Under the pieces are notes generated by a model. It ran no database searches and was not told the DNA's origin. It worked only from the letters and a program-made list of their open reading frames with translations. Below are positions 16,960 to 26,036 of a stretch of DNA of 47,101 nucleotides, piece after piece. The stretch spans positions 1 to 47,101 of the forward strand of contig JBKOWZ010000012.1 in NCBI GenBank assembly GCA_046724665.1. Direction: 5' to 3'. The stretch's first letter is position 1. Every line of letters starts with the position of its first letter. The position numbers and the translations under genes are program-made. The DNA is from Actinocrinis sp046724665 (GTDB lineage: Bacteria; Actinomycetota; Actinomycetes; Streptomycetales; Catenulisporaceae).

Positions 16960-17859
16960 GTGCCGGGCACCGGAGTCAAGGACCGAATCAAGCGGCGCTT
17001 CGAGCCGCAGGTCGAACGGATCCGGCGCACCACCGCGATGCGCGCGTTCGAGCGCTACCGGGACCAGCGCGGCAGCCGGCTGGCCGCGGCGATCACCTAC
17101 TCGGCGTTTCTCTCCCTCTTCCCGCTGCTCGCGGTCAGCGTCGCGATCGCCGCCGCGGTACTCGGCGACTCGGGCTCCGAGCGGCTGCGCGACCACATCG
17201 AGCAGAACGTGCCCGGTCTCGGCGACAGGCTCCCGCTCGACGGCGTCGTCCACAACGCGGCCGCGATCGGCGTGGTGAGCGGTCTGCTGCTGGTCTGGAC
17301 CGGGCTGTCCTGGGTCAACGCGGCACGCGGCGGCCTGCGCACGATCTGGCTGGTGGAGGACATGCCGGGCGGTTTCGTCACCCGGAAGCTGGCCGACCTC
17401 GCCGCGCTGGCCGGCCTGGGCGTCACGGTCGCCGTGTCGCTCGGCGCCTCGGCGGCCACCTCCGCGCTGGCCGACGTGATCATGGACGGTCTCGGCCTGG
17501 CGAACACCGCGCCCGCGCGCGCCGTGTTGTGGATCGTCGGCACCGCAGTCGGCCTGGCCGCGTCCACGGTGATGTTCGCCTACCTGCTCGCCGGCATTCC
17601 GCGCCTGCGCGTCCCCCGCGGCGTGCTGCTGCGTATGGCGCTGGCCGCGGCGGTGCTGTTCGAGGTGACGAAGGGCCTGGTGGCCGCGTACCTGGACCGC
17701 GTCGCCGGCCGGACCCTCTACGGCGCGTTCGGCGTGCCGGTCGCGCTCCTGCTCTGGTTCGACATCACCTTCCAGGCACTGCTCTTCCTGTCCGCCTGGA
17801 CCGCCGTGCGGACCGGGGATCTGCTGGGCGACGACTTCAACCCGAACTTCGAAGCCTGA
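16960..17859 (+). CDS. YihY/BrkB-family integral membrane protein
   Basis: A 299-residue protein with a basic N-terminus of about 45 residues, then the family block SRLAAAITYSAFLSLFPLLAV, followed by further helices near residues 100-120, 146-170, 185-212, 222-245 and 262-285. VLLWFDITFQALLFLSAWTAV near the end is typical of YihY. Once thought to be RNase BN, the family is now regarded as membrane proteins of unknown role. The GTG start is leaderless by sequence. It lies 31 bases after the ligT-like gene and can be read alone or with trpS. Confidence 0.85.
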   Translation: MPGTGVKDRIKRRFEPQVERIRRTTAMRAFERYRDQRGSRLAAAITYSAFLSLFPLLAVSVAIAAAVLGDSGSERLRDHIEQNVPGLGDRLPLDGVVHNAAAIGVVSGLLLVWTGLSWVNAARGGLRTIWLVEDMPGGFVTRKLADLAALAGLGVTVAVSLGASAATSALADVIMDGLGLANTAPARAVLWIVGTAVGLAASTVMFAYLLAGIPRLRVPRGVLLRMALAAAVLFEVTKGLVAAYLDRVAGRTLYGAFGVPVALLLWFDITFQALLFLSAWTAVRTGDLLGDDFNPNFEA

Positions 17860-17914
17860 CGCGGTGTGCCGGACTCGGCACGGACGCTTCTGGTATCGCC
17901 GCGCGGCGATCGCT

Positions 17915-17927
17915 TATGGTCGGCTGC
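17915..17927 (+). promoter_or_regulatory. Candidate leaderless promoter of the OsmC gene
   Basis: TATGGT (17915-17920), seven bases, then ATG at 17928. It is a strict TANNNT match. Confidence 0.5.
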
Positions 17928-18356
17928 ATGAGCCAGAAATCGCCTCGCACGGTCAACCTCAACCGCGTCTCAGACCTGCGCTTCACCGCGACCAACGCGC
18001 GCGGTGTCACGATCAACATCGGCAGCAACAACGACGACGAGTTCGCCCCGGTCGAACTGCTGCTCGCGGCGATCGGCAGCTGCACGGCGCTGGACGTCGA
18101 TTACGCGACCAACCGGCACGCCGAGCCGACCGACTTCAGCGTCACCGTGAGCGGCAACAAGGTGAGCGACGAGTTGGGCAACCGGGTCACCGACCTGACG
18201 GTCACGTTCCACGTCACGTTCCCCGAGGGAGCCGACGGCGACGCGGCGCGTGCCATCCTCCCGCGCGCCGTGAAGCTGTCGCACGACAAGCTGTGCACGG
18301 TCTCGCGGACCGTCGAATCCGGAACCCCGGTCACGCCGATCATCGAGCCGGTGTAA
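17928..18356 (+). CDS. OsmC/Ohr-family protein
   Basis: A 142-residue protein of the OsmC fold, thiol peroxidases that reduce organic hydroperoxides. The two reactive Cys are present in IGSCTALDVD (near residue 51) and HDKLCTVSRT (near residue 124). DEFAPVELLLAAIGSCTA is the typical first helix. The sequence is closer to the general OsmC/YhfA type than to Ohr, which has a more conserved VNPE core. ATG 17928 is chosen over the longer open frame because the conserved protein begins there and a leaderless promoter fits. Confidence 0.85.
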   Translation: MSQKSPRTVNLNRVSDLRFTATNARGVTINIGSNNDDEFAPVELLLAAIGSCTALDVDYATNRHAEPTDFSVTVSGNKVSDELGNRVTDLTVTFHVTFPEGADGDAARAILPRAVKLSHDKLCTVSRTVESGTPVTPIIEPV

Positions 18357-18379
18357 TCGCCCTCGCCGTGGACATCGTC

Positions 18380-18413
18380 GATCACGAGGCGCGTACGCGC
18401 GCGCCTCGTGATC
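18380..18413 (+). terminator. Terminator hairpin after the OsmC gene
   Basis: GATCACGAGGCGCG (18380-18393) and its exact reverse complement (18400-18413) form a perfect 14-bp stem with a 6-nt loop, 24 bases after the stop. No U-tract. Confidence 0.7.
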
Positions 18414-18583
18414 AGGGCATCATGGACATTCGACGCCGCGATCGCGCAGGATGGCGGTGTGATCCGCGCGACAGCGGGGATGCGCTGGTGACGGGTCGTC
18501 GAGCCATCGGCAATACTCGGTTACGAGGCAGCAACCCCTAGGGTGCCGACCCGGTCTTCAACACACAGTGCGCGAGGTTCTCC

Positions 18584-20200
18584 ATGCCTTCCGAGCCGTC
18601 CGAATCAGGGTCCGCCGAGCACGGCGCGCTGAGCGAGTCCGGCCTGCCGATCCGCCCGGTGTACCGTCCGTCCGACCTCGCCGGCTGGGATGCCGCGCAG
18701 CGGCTCGGCGAGCCCGGGGCTTACCCGTTCACCCGCGGTGTTTATCCGACGATGTACACCGGTCGGCCCTGGACGATGCGGCAGTACGCGGGCTTCGGCA
18801 CCGCCGCCGAGTCGAACCGGCGTTACCGGCAGCTGATCGCGGCGGGCTCCACCGGGCTGTCGGTCGCCTTCGACCTGCCCACCCAGATGGGCTACGACTC
18901 GGACGAGCCGATCGCGCACGGCGAGGTCGGCAAGGTCGGCGTCGCGATCGACTCGATCGAGGACATGCACACCCTGTTCGACGGCATCCCGCTGGACCGG
19001 GTCTCCACCTCGATGACCATCAACGCCCCCGCCGCGATCCTGCTGCTGCTCTACCAGCTGGTCGGCGAGGAGCAGGGCGTCGCGCCCTCGACGCTGAACG
19101 GCACCGTGCAGAACGACATCCTCAAGGAGTACATCGCCCGCGGGACCTACATCTACCCGCCGGCGCCGTCGCTGCGGCTGGTCTCCGACGTGTTCGCGTA
19201 CTGCAACCGGGAGATCCCGCGCTGGAACACCATCTCCATCTCCGGCTACCACATGGCCGAAGCCGGGGCGACGCCCGCGCAGGAGATCGCGTTCACGCTG
19301 GCCGACGGGATCGCCTACGTGCGCGCCGCGGTCGAGTCCGGGCTTGACGTGGACCGGTTCGCGCCGCGCCTTTCGTTCTTCTTCGTCGCCCGCACCACCC
19401 TGCTCGAGGAGATCGCCAAGTTCCGCGCCGCGCGGCGGATCTGGGCCCGGGTGATGCGCGACGAGTTCGGCGCGAAGGACCCCAAGTCGCAGATGCTGCG
19501 CTTCCACACGCAGACCGCGGGGGTGCAGCTGACCGCGCAGCAGCCCGAGGTGAACATGGTCAGGGTCGCCCTCCAGGCACTCGGCGCCGTGCTCGGCGGC
19601 ACGCAGTCGCTGCACACCAACTCCTTCGACGAGGCGATAGCGCTGCCCACCGAGAAGGCCGCGCGCCTGGCCCTGCGCACCCAGCAGGTGATCGCGCACG
19701 AGACCGACGTGACCAGGACGGTGGACCCGTTCGCCGGCTCGTACGCGATGGAACAGCTGACCGACGCCCTGGAGGCCGAGATCGACACGCTGATGGCGCG
19801 GGTCGAGGCGCTCGGCGGGGCGGTGCGTGCGATCGAGCACGGCTTCCAGAAGTCCGAGATCGAGCGCTCCGCCTACCAGGTGGCGCAGGAGATCGACCGC
19901 GGCGAGCGGGTCGTGGTCGGCGTCAACCGGTTCGCCCTCGACGCCGAGGAGCCGTACGTGCCGCTGCGGGTGGACCCGGCCATCGAGGCTCACCAGGCCG
20001 AGCGGCTGGCGAAGCTGCGCGCGGAACGGTCGCAGGACGAGGTGGACCGCGCCCTCGACGAGGTCAAGCGCGCGGCGTCCGGTACCGACAACGTTCTGTA
20101 TCCGATGCGCACGGCGCTGCGGGTTCGCGCTACAGTTGGTGAAGTCTCACACGCCCTGCGTGACGTGTGGGGCACGTACGTGCCCACAGATGCCTTCTGA
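18584..20200 (+). CDS. Methylmalonyl-CoA mutase-type large subunit
   Basis: The 538-residue product is the TIM-barrel catalytic part of a B12-dependent acyl-CoA mutase: TMYTGRPWTMRQYAGFGTA, GLSVAFDLPTQMGYDSDEP, NGTVQNDILKEYIARGTYIYPP, ISISGYHMAEAGATP and GGTQSLHTNSFDEAIALPTEKAA. It stops before any B12-binding domain, and no small subunit is in the window, so the partner must be elsewhere. The RQYAGF Tyr and the PPAPSLR Arg suggest methylmalonyl rather than isobutyryl-CoA, but this rests on memory of substrate positions. An ethylmalonyl-type or other acyl-CoA mutase cannot be excluded. GAGG lies before ATG 18584. Confidence 0.87.
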   Translation: MPSEPSESGSAEHGALSESGLPIRPVYRPSDLAGWDAAQRLGEPGAYPFTRGVYPTMYTGRPWTMRQYAGFGTAAESNRRYRQLIAAGSTGLSVAFDLPTQMGYDSDEPIAHGEVGKVGVAIDSIEDMHTLFDGIPLDRVSTSMTINAPAAILLLLYQLVGEEQGVAPSTLNGTVQNDILKEYIARGTYIYPPAPSLRLVSDVFAYCNREIPRWNTISISGYHMAEAGATPAQEIAFTLADGIAYVRAAVESGLDVDRFAPRLSFFFVARTTLLEEIAKFRAARRIWARVMRDEFGAKDPKSQMLRFHTQTAGVQLTAQQPEVNMVRVALQALGAVLGGTQSLHTNSFDEAIALPTEKAARLALRTQQVIAHETDVTRTVDPFAGSYAMEQLTDALEAEIDTLMARVEALGGAVRAIEHGFQKSEIERSAYQVAQEIDRGERVVVGVNRFALDAEEPYVPLRVDPAIEAHQAERLAKLRAERSQDEVDRALDEVKRAASGTDNVLYPMRTALRVRATVGEVSHALRDVWGTYVPTDAF

Positions 20201-20366
20201 CCGGGGAGGGAGCGGGTCTGGCCGCTGGTGGCCGGCGTCGGGACCGGCGCCTGCGCGATGCGGACTAGTCCGGAAGTGCCGCCGCCGGATGGCCCGATAG
20301 GGTCATCTTGGTCATCTTCGAGTTCCCAAATGGCGAAACCCCTGTGATTCGTTGGATTGAACGGAA

Positions 20367-20378
20367 TACCGTAGGGGA
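20367..20378 (+). promoter_or_regulatory. Candidate promoter of the M20 amidohydrolase gene
   Basis: TACCGT (20367-20372) then AGGGGA then ATG at 20379. The hexamer predicts a leaderless start, but AGGGGA could also act as a very close ribosome-binding site if transcription starts further upstream. Confidence 0.45.
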
Positions 20379-21662
20379 ATGAATCTACGTCCGTCGTCCC
20401 CGGAAGCCTCGGATCGAGCCGCTGACGACCCGTCGTCGCGGCTCTCGGTGTTTCTGGCGCGGCGGGAGCCGGAGCTGATCAGCTTCCGGCGCGACCTGCA
20501 CGCACACCCCGAGCTCGGCCGGCAGGAGCGGCGCACCACCGGCCGGATCGTCGAGCAGCTCGAGGCGGCCGGCCTCTGCCCGAAGGTGCTCGCGCACGGC
20601 AGCGGCGTGATCTGCGACATCGACCCGATCGAGCCCTTCGCCGAGGCCGACTCGGCGCACCGGCGCGGCCGGCTGGCCATCCGCGCGGACATAGACGCGC
20701 TGCCCATCCAGGAGGCCGACGAGCTGCCCTTTCGGTCCGTCGTCCCGGGCGTCTCGCACGCCTGCGGGCATGACGTGCACGCCACCGCGGTGCTCGGCGC
20801 CGGGCTGTTCCTGGCCGAGGAGGCGCGCGCCGGGCGCCTGGTACGCGGCGTGCGGCTGCTGTTCCAGCCGGCCGAGGAGCTGCTGCCCGGCGGCGCCATC
20901 GACATGGTCGAGGCCGGGGCGCTCGACGGGGTCGGCTCGATCATCGCGCTGCACTGCGACCCGAAGGTGGACGCCGGGCTGATCGGCCTGCGCTCCGGCC
21001 CGCTGACCGCCGCCTGCGACACGATCGCGCTGCGGCTGTCCGGGCCCGGCGGGCACACCGCGCGGCCGCACCTGACTGTGGACGTCGTCTACGCGCTGGC
21101 CGCCCTGGTCACCGAGCTGCCGGCCGCGCTCTCCCGGCGGATGGACCCGCGCGCCGGGGTCTCCCTGGTCTGGGGCGCGATCAACGCCGGCAGCGCGTCG
21201 AACGCCATCCCGCAGTTCGGCGAGGCGCAGGGCACCCTGCGCGCCATCGACCAGCGCGCCTGGAGCCAGGCCCCTGACGTGATACTCGAGCTGGTCGATT
21301 CGATCGCCTCCACCTACGGCGCCAAGACCGAGATGGAGTACGTGCGCGGCGTGCCGCCGGTGGTTAACGAGGAGCACGTCGTCGAGCTGCTGCGCGAGGC
21401 CGCGCACCGCGCGCTGTCCGCCCCCGGCGGCGCGGGCCCGGACGGGCTGGTCTCGGTCGAGCAGTCGATGGGCGGCGAGGACTTCTCCTGGTACCTCCAG
21501 CACGTGCCCGGCGCGATGGCCCGGCTCGGCGTGCGCACCCCCGGCGACCCGACCCCGCGCGACCTGCACCAGCCGACCTTCCTCGCGGACGAGGCGGCGA
21601 TCGCGGTGGGCGTGCGACTGTTCGCCGAGGCAGCGCTGGCCGCCGACCACGCGAGGGCGTGA
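20379..21662 (+). CDS. M20 family amidohydrolase / aminoacylase
   Basis: A 427-residue member of peptidase family M20D (IAA-amino-acid hydrolase / N-acyl-amino-acid amidohydrolase type). Metal-binding and catalytic blocks are visible: FRRDLHAHPELGRQE, LAIRADIDALPIQE, SHACGHDVHATAVLGA, LFQPAEELLPGGA, the dimerisation-domain GPGGHTARPH, and SMGGEDFSWYLQHVPGA. It removes an acyl group from an N-acylated amino acid or a similar amide in the cytoplasm. The exact substrate is not predictable. It is single in its transcript and ends in a GC-rich hairpin region. Confidence 0.9.
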   Translation: MNLRPSSPEASDRAADDPSSRLSVFLARREPELISFRRDLHAHPELGRQERRTTGRIVEQLEAAGLCPKVLAHGSGVICDIDPIEPFAEADSAHRRGRLAIRADIDALPIQEADELPFRSVVPGVSHACGHDVHATAVLGAGLFLAEEARAGRLVRGVRLLFQPAEELLPGGAIDMVEAGALDGVGSIIALHCDPKVDAGLIGLRSGPLTAACDTIALRLSGPGGHTARPHLTVDVVYALAALVTELPAALSRRMDPRAGVSLVWGAINAGSASNAIPQFGEAQGTLRAIDQRAWSQAPDVILELVDSIASTYGAKTEMEYVRGVPPVVNEEHVVELLREAAHRALSAPGGAGPDGLVSVEQSMGGEDFSWYLQHVPGAMARLGVRTPGDPTPRDLHQPTFLADEAAIAVGVRLFAEAALAADHARA

Positions 21663-22004
21663 ACCGGGCGGCCGTTTCGTGCCCGGCCGCCGGCGCCCCG
21701 GTTGACGCAGTGCCAGCTGACCACAGCGGGAGCTGACTGGGTATCGGCCGGCGCCGGGGTTCGCCCGTTTACAGTCACCCGGAGTGCTACAGGTCTGGCT
21801 TTCCGCGATGCTGACGGCATGACAGCGAGCGCCGCGCATCACGGTTTCATCTCGGGTTCCAACCGGAGCCGTTGCGTTCCGCACACGGGGAAGGACTTCG
21901 TCCGGAACGCGGGCCGCCGCGATCTATTCTCGCTGGATCGGCTCGCTTCGTAGAGCCGGATCGGCCGTGTCGCGCCGCAGTTCATCTCTCATGGAGGTTA
22001 TTCG
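21663..22004. other. 342-base gene-free region upstream of the nucleoside transporter
   Basis: No gene is seen. It starts with a GC-rich hairpin (GGCGGCC near 21668 pairing with GGCCGCC near 21683), a likely terminator for the amidohydrolase. TATTCT at 21925-21930 is a candidate -10 for the transporter transcript, giving a leader of about 70 bases. GGAGG at 21993-21997 is the ribosome-binding site of the lipoprotein gene. No riboswitch fold was recognised. Confidence 0.5.
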
Positions 22005-23093
22005 GTGAAGCAGACCAAGTTGGTTGCGGCACTCGCGGTGGTCGGTCTGGCCGCCGCGGCCTGCGGGTCCAAGCCGGTCAGCACGACAAGCACCCAGAGC
22101 GCGGGCGCGAGCGCCACCGGCGGCGGTGCCAGCAGCTTCAAGGCCTGTATGGTCACCGACACAGGCGGCATCGACGACCACTCGTTCAACACCGCCGCGT
22201 GGGCCGGCATGCAGAAGGCGCAGACGGACGGCAAGGCCGCGGTCTCCTACGTACAGTCCACCACCGAGAACCAGTACTCTTCGAACATCTCCTCGCTGGT
22301 CACCGCGAACTGCAAGCTGATCGTGACCGTCGGCGGCCTGATGGCCGACGCGACCACCGCCGCGTCCAAGGCGCACACCGACCAGAAGTTCGCCATCGTG
22401 GACTCCTCCTCGGTCGCCCCGAACATCAAGGGCCTCGAGTTCAACACCGCGCAGGGCGCCTTCCTCGGCGGCTACCTGGCGGCCGGCTTCAGCAAGTCCG
22501 GCAAGGTGGCCACCTTCGGCGGCCTGCCCATCGCCCCGGTCACCGTCTACATGGACGGCTTCTGGGAGGGCGTGCAGTACTACAACACCAAGCACGGCAC
22601 GCACGTGCAGGTGCTCGGCTGGAGCGAGACCACCCAGCAGGGCTCGTTCGCGCAGTCCTTCACCGACCAGAACGCGGGCAAGCAGCTGGCCCAGGGCTTC
22701 CTGGCGCAGGGCGCCGACATCGTCTTCCCGGTGGCCGGCGGCACCGGCCTCGGCGCGCTGGCCGAGGCGCAGCAGTCCAAGGGTGCGATGAACGCGATCT
22801 GGGTGGACACCGACGGCTACACCGCGGCGCCGCAGTACAAGAGCGTGCTGGTCACCTCGGTGCTCAAGGGCATCGCCGACGCGGTGACCAAGGCGGTCGA
22901 GACCTCGTCCACCGGCAGCTTCGACGCGACCCCGTACGTCGGCACCCTGGCCAACGGCGGCACCGGGCTGGCTCCGTTCCACGACTTCGAGGGCAAGGTC
23001 CCGGCGGCGCTGACCGCCGAGCTGGCCCAGGTCAAGCAGGACATCATCAGCGGCACCATCACCATCAAGTCGAAGGCTCAGCCCGCCGGCTGA
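22005..23093 (+). CDS. BMP-family substrate-binding lipoprotein (nucleoside ABC importer)
   Basis: A 362-residue exported lipoprotein. The N-terminus MKQTKLVAALAVVGLAAAAC is a signal peptide with the lipid-accepting Cys at residue 20, then a Ser/Thr/Gly linker. The BMP domain begins at ACMVTDTGGIDDHSFNTAAW and includes FLGGYLAAGFSKSGKVATFGG and VFPVAGGTGLGALAEA. Well-studied members (PnrA, BmpA, and RnsB/NupN-type proteins) bind purine or other nucleosides. The cdd-deoA-add genes downstream support nucleoside import. GTG follows GGAGG by eight bases. A strong hairpin separates it from the ATPase gene. Confidence 0.92.
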   Translation: MKQTKLVAALAVVGLAAAACGSKPVSTTSTQSAGASATGGGASSFKACMVTDTGGIDDHSFNTAAWAGMQKAQTDGKAAVSYVQSTTENQYSSNISSLVTANCKLIVTVGGLMADATTAASKAHTDQKFAIVDSSSVAPNIKGLEFNTAQGAFLGGYLAAGFSKSGKVATFGGLPIAPVTVYMDGFWEGVQYYNTKHGTHVQVLGWSETTQQGSFAQSFTDQNAGKQLAQGFLAQGADIVFPVAGGTGLGALAEAQQSKGAMNAIWVDTDGYTAAPQYKSVLVTSVLKGIADAVTKAVETSSTGSFDATPYVGTLANGGTGLAPFHDFEGKVPAALTAELAQVKQDIISGTITIKSKAQPAG

Positions 23094-23107
23094 CCGTCGT
23101 CGCGCAT

Positions 23108-23147
23108 GGGCGCGTCCGGCCGAAGCCAACGCCGGCCGGACGCGCCC
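23108..23147 (+). terminator. 14-bp hairpin between binding-protein and ATPase genes
   Basis: GGGCGCGTCCGGCC (23108-23121) and its exact reverse complement (23134-23147) enclose a 12-nt loop, 14 bases after the lipoprotein stop. It probably acts as a partial terminator or 3' RNA stabiliser, giving more binding protein than membrane components. Confidence 0.65.
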
Positions 23148-23214
23148 GCGGTGTGCAGCGGCCTGGAACGTGACTACGCTCGCAACGGTTACGCACAGAA
23201 GGGTCTGACTGAGC

Positions 23215-24786
23215 GTGCGTTTGGAACTGCGCGCGATCACCAAGCGGTTCGGGCCGGTGGTCGCCAACGACCGGATCGACCTGGTCGTCGAGCCCGGTGA
23301 GATCCACTGCCTGCTCGGCGAGAACGGCGCGGGCAAGTCCACCCTGATGAACGTCCTCTACGGGCTCTACCACCCGGACGAGGGCGAGATCGTGGTGGAC
23401 GGCGAGGCGCGCGCCTTCCACGGCCCGCGCGACGCGATCGCCGCCGGGATCGGCATGGTGCACCAGCACTTCATGCTGGTGCCGGTGTTCACCGTCGCGG
23501 AGAACGTGGTGCTCGGCGACGAGACGGTGGCCGCCGGCCCCGGCGCCCCGTTCGGCTGGCTCGACCGGCGCCGGGCGCGCCGCCAGGTGCGCGAGGTCTC
23601 CGAGCGCTACGGGCTGCCGGTCAACCCGGACGCCCGGATCGAGGACCTGCCGGTCGGCGTGCAGCAGCGGGTCGAGATCGTCAAGGCCCTGGTGCGCGAG
23701 GCGCAGGTGCTGATCCTGGACGAGCCCACCGCGGTGCTCACCCCGCAGGAGATCGACGAGCTGTTCACCGTGATGAACACGCTGCGCGAGGCGGGCAAGT
23801 CGATCGTCTTCATCACGCACAAGCTCAAGGAGGTCCGGGCGGTCGCGGACCGGATCACCGTGATCCGCCACGGCCGGGTGGTCGGCACCGCGACGCCGCA
23901 GATGACCGAGCAGGAGCTGGCCTCGATGATGGTCGGCCGCACGGTGCAGCTGACCGTGGACAAGGCGCCCGCCGAGCCCGGCGACCCGGCCTTCGACGTC
24001 AGCGGCCTGACGGTGCTCGACCAGCACGGCAACCGGGCGGTGGACGACATCTCCTTCTCGGTGCGGGCCGGCGAGATCCTCGGCGTCGCCGGGGTGGACG
24101 GCAACGGCCAGTCCGAGCTGGCGCAGGCCATCCTCGGGCTGATCCCGGTGCACTCCGGCTCGATCATCCTGGACGGCCGCGAGCTGGTCGGGCGCACCCC
24201 GCGCCAGACCCTCGACGCCGGGGTCGGCTTCGTGCCCGAGGACCGCTCGCACGACGGGCTGGTCGGCGGCTTCACCGTGGCCGAGAACCTGGTGCTCGAC
24301 CTGTACACGGCCAAGCCGTTCGCCGGGACGTTCTCGCTCGACCTCGGCGCGATCGAGCGCAACGCCAGGGAGCGCATCGAGGAGTTCGACATCCGGCCGA
24401 CCGACCCGGCGCACCTGGCCGGGCAGCTGTCCGGCGGCAACCAGCAGAAGGTCGTGGTCGCCCGGGAGATGTCAAGGCCGCTGCGGCTGCTGATGGCCTC
24501 GCAGCCGACCCGCGGCGTGGACGTGGGCGCGCAGGAGTTCATCCACCGGCGGATCGTGGCCGAGCGTGACCAGGGCCGGCCGGTGGTCATCGTGTCCACC
24601 GAACTGGACGAGGTGCTCGCGCTCGCCGACAAGGTCGCGGTGATGTACCGCGGGAAGATCGTCGCCGTGGTGCCGCCGGACACCTCGCGGGAGCGGATCG
24701 GCCTGCTGATGGCCGGCATCACGCAGGACGACGCGGGCGGCGCGGACGATTCCGCCGCCGAGGCGGGAAGCCGGGAGACGCCATGA
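23215..24786 (+). CDS. ABC transporter ATP-binding protein, double-ATPase type
   Basis: A 523-residue fusion of two ATPase domains, as in RbsA, YufO and NupA. The first domain has Walker A GENGAGKSTLMN, a modified signature LPVGVQQRVEIVKAL and Walker B LILDEPTAVL. The second has a degenerate Walker A, GVDGNGQSELAQ (no GKS/T), with signature LSGGNQQKVVVARE, which is normal for this family. It energises nucleoside import through the two permeases downstream. GTG 23215 directly precedes the conserved start (RLELRAITKRFG); the ribosome-binding site is weak. The stop overlaps the first permease start (ATGA). Confidence 0.94.
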   Translation: MRLELRAITKRFGPVVANDRIDLVVEPGEIHCLLGENGAGKSTLMNVLYGLYHPDEGEIVVDGEARAFHGPRDAIAAGIGMVHQHFMLVPVFTVAENVVLGDETVAAGPGAPFGWLDRRRARRQVREVSERYGLPVNPDARIEDLPVGVQQRVEIVKALVREAQVLILDEPTAVLTPQEIDELFTVMNTLREAGKSIVFITHKLKEVRAVADRITVIRHGRVVGTATPQMTEQELASMMVGRTVQLTVDKAPAEPGDPAFDVSGLTVLDQHGNRAVDDISFSVRAGEILGVAGVDGNGQSELAQAILGLIPVHSGSIILDGRELVGRTPRQTLDAGVGFVPEDRSHDGLVGGFTVAENLVLDLYTAKPFAGTFSLDLGAIERNARERIEEFDIRPTDPAHLAGQLSGGNQQKVVVAREMSRPLRLLMASQPTRGVDVGAQEFIHRRIVAERDQGRPVVIVSTELDEVLALADKVAVMYRGKIVAVVPPDTSRERIGLLMAGITQDDAGGADDSAAEAGSRETP

Positions 24787-26036
24787 CCACCGACACCACC
24801 ATGGAGCAGGAGCCGGAGGCCCGCGAGCCGTTCGGCGGGCTCGGCGCGGCCGCGCGCAACGTCTTCGCCGCGGAGAACTCGCTGCTGGTGACCTTCCTGG
24901 CGATCGTGCTCGCGCTGGTCGTGGGCGCGATCCTGATGGTCGTCTCGAACACCGAGACGCTCGGCAAGGCGGACTACTTCTTCTCCTCGCCCGGCGACTT
25001 CCTCTCCGCCGCCTGGCACAACATCGCCGACGGGTACACCGCGCTGTTCAAGGGCGCGGTCTTCGACCCGGCCACCGTCAACGGCACGCCGGCCCAGTTC
25101 TTCGGCCCGATCAGCAACACCCTGCTCAACGCCACCCCGCTGATCTTCGGCGGCCTGGCCGTCTCGGTGGCCTTCCGCGGCGGGCTGTTCAACATCGGCG
25201 GCCAGGGGCAGCTGCTCATCGGCGCGATCTTCGCCGCCTACGCCAGCTTCGCCTGGCACCTGCCCGGCGCGCTGCACGTGCTCGTGGCGGTGCTGGCCGG
25301 GGCGCTCGGCGGCATGCTGTACGGCGCGGTGGTCGGCTGGCTCAAGGGCTGGCGCGGCGCGCACGAGGTCATCGTCACGATCATGCTCAACTACGTGGCC
25401 TTCTACCTGCTCGGCTATCTGCTCAACGCGAACGGCTTCCACGATCCGGCCAAGCTCGGGCAGGCGGTCTCCAAGCCCGCCGACCCCGACGCCCGGCTGC
25501 CGCACCTGTTCGGCGACTCGGTCACCACGGACATCGGCCTGGTCATCGCGCTCGCCGCGACCGTCGCCACCGCCTGGCTGCTCGGCCGCGCCAAGCTCGG
25601 CTTCGAGATCCGCGCGCTCGGCATCAACCCGCGCGCCGCCCGGGTGGCCGGCATCAACGTGCCGCGTACCCAGATCCTCGCGATGGCGCTGTCCGGCCTG
25701 CTGTTCGGCCTGGTCGGCGTCACCCAGACGCTGGGCACCACCAACCCGAACAACAATTCGCTCAGCCCCAACATCGACGCCGGGCTCGGCTTCAACGCGA
25801 TCACCGTGGCGCTGCTCGGCCGCAACCGGCCCTGGGGCATCGTCGCGGCCGCGCTGCTGTTCGGCGGCTTCGAGGCCGGGGCCTCGGTGATGCAGGCCAG
25901 CGCCGGGCTGCCGGTGGACATCATCACGGTGGTCCAGGCGGTCATCGTGATCTTCGTCGCGGCGCCGCGGCTGGTCCAGGAGATCTTCCGGCTGCGCGCC
26001 CGCCGCACGGCCGTCGCCACGGGAGGCCAGGCGTGA
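24783..26036 (+). CDS. ABC transporter permease, nucleoside type (first)
   Basis: A 417-residue BPD_transp_2 membrane protein with many hydrophobic segments starting at LVTFLAIVLALVVGAILMV. The conserved block TPLIFGGLAVSVAFRGGLFNIGGQGQLLIGA is typical of YufP/NupP-like permeases, and EIRALGINPRAARVAGI is the cytoplasmic coupling loop. A large external loop lies between the first and second helices. ATG overlaps the ATPase stop by four bases, and the gene's stop overlaps the next start. The order lipoprotein, ATPase, permease, permease is the standard one for this importer class. Confidence 0.93.
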   Translation: MTTDTTMEQEPEAREPFGGLGAAARNVFAAENSLLVTFLAIVLALVVGAILMVVSNTETLGKADYFFSSPGDFLSAAWHNIADGYTALFKGAVFDPATVNGTPAQFFGPISNTLLNATPLIFGGLAVSVAFRGGLFNIGGQGQLLIGAIFAAYASFAWHLPGALHVLVAVLAGALGGMLYGAVVGWLKGWRGAHEVIVTIMLNYVAFYLLGYLLNANGFHDPAKLGQAVSKPADPDARLPHLFGDSVTTDIGLVIALAATVATAWLLGRAKLGFEIRALGINPRAARVAGINVPRTQILAMALSGLLFGLVGVTQTLGTTNPNNNSLSPNIDAGLGFNAITVALLGRNRPWGIVAAALLFGGFEAGASVMQASAGLPVDIITVVQAVIVIFVAAPRLVQEIFRLRARRTAVATGGQA

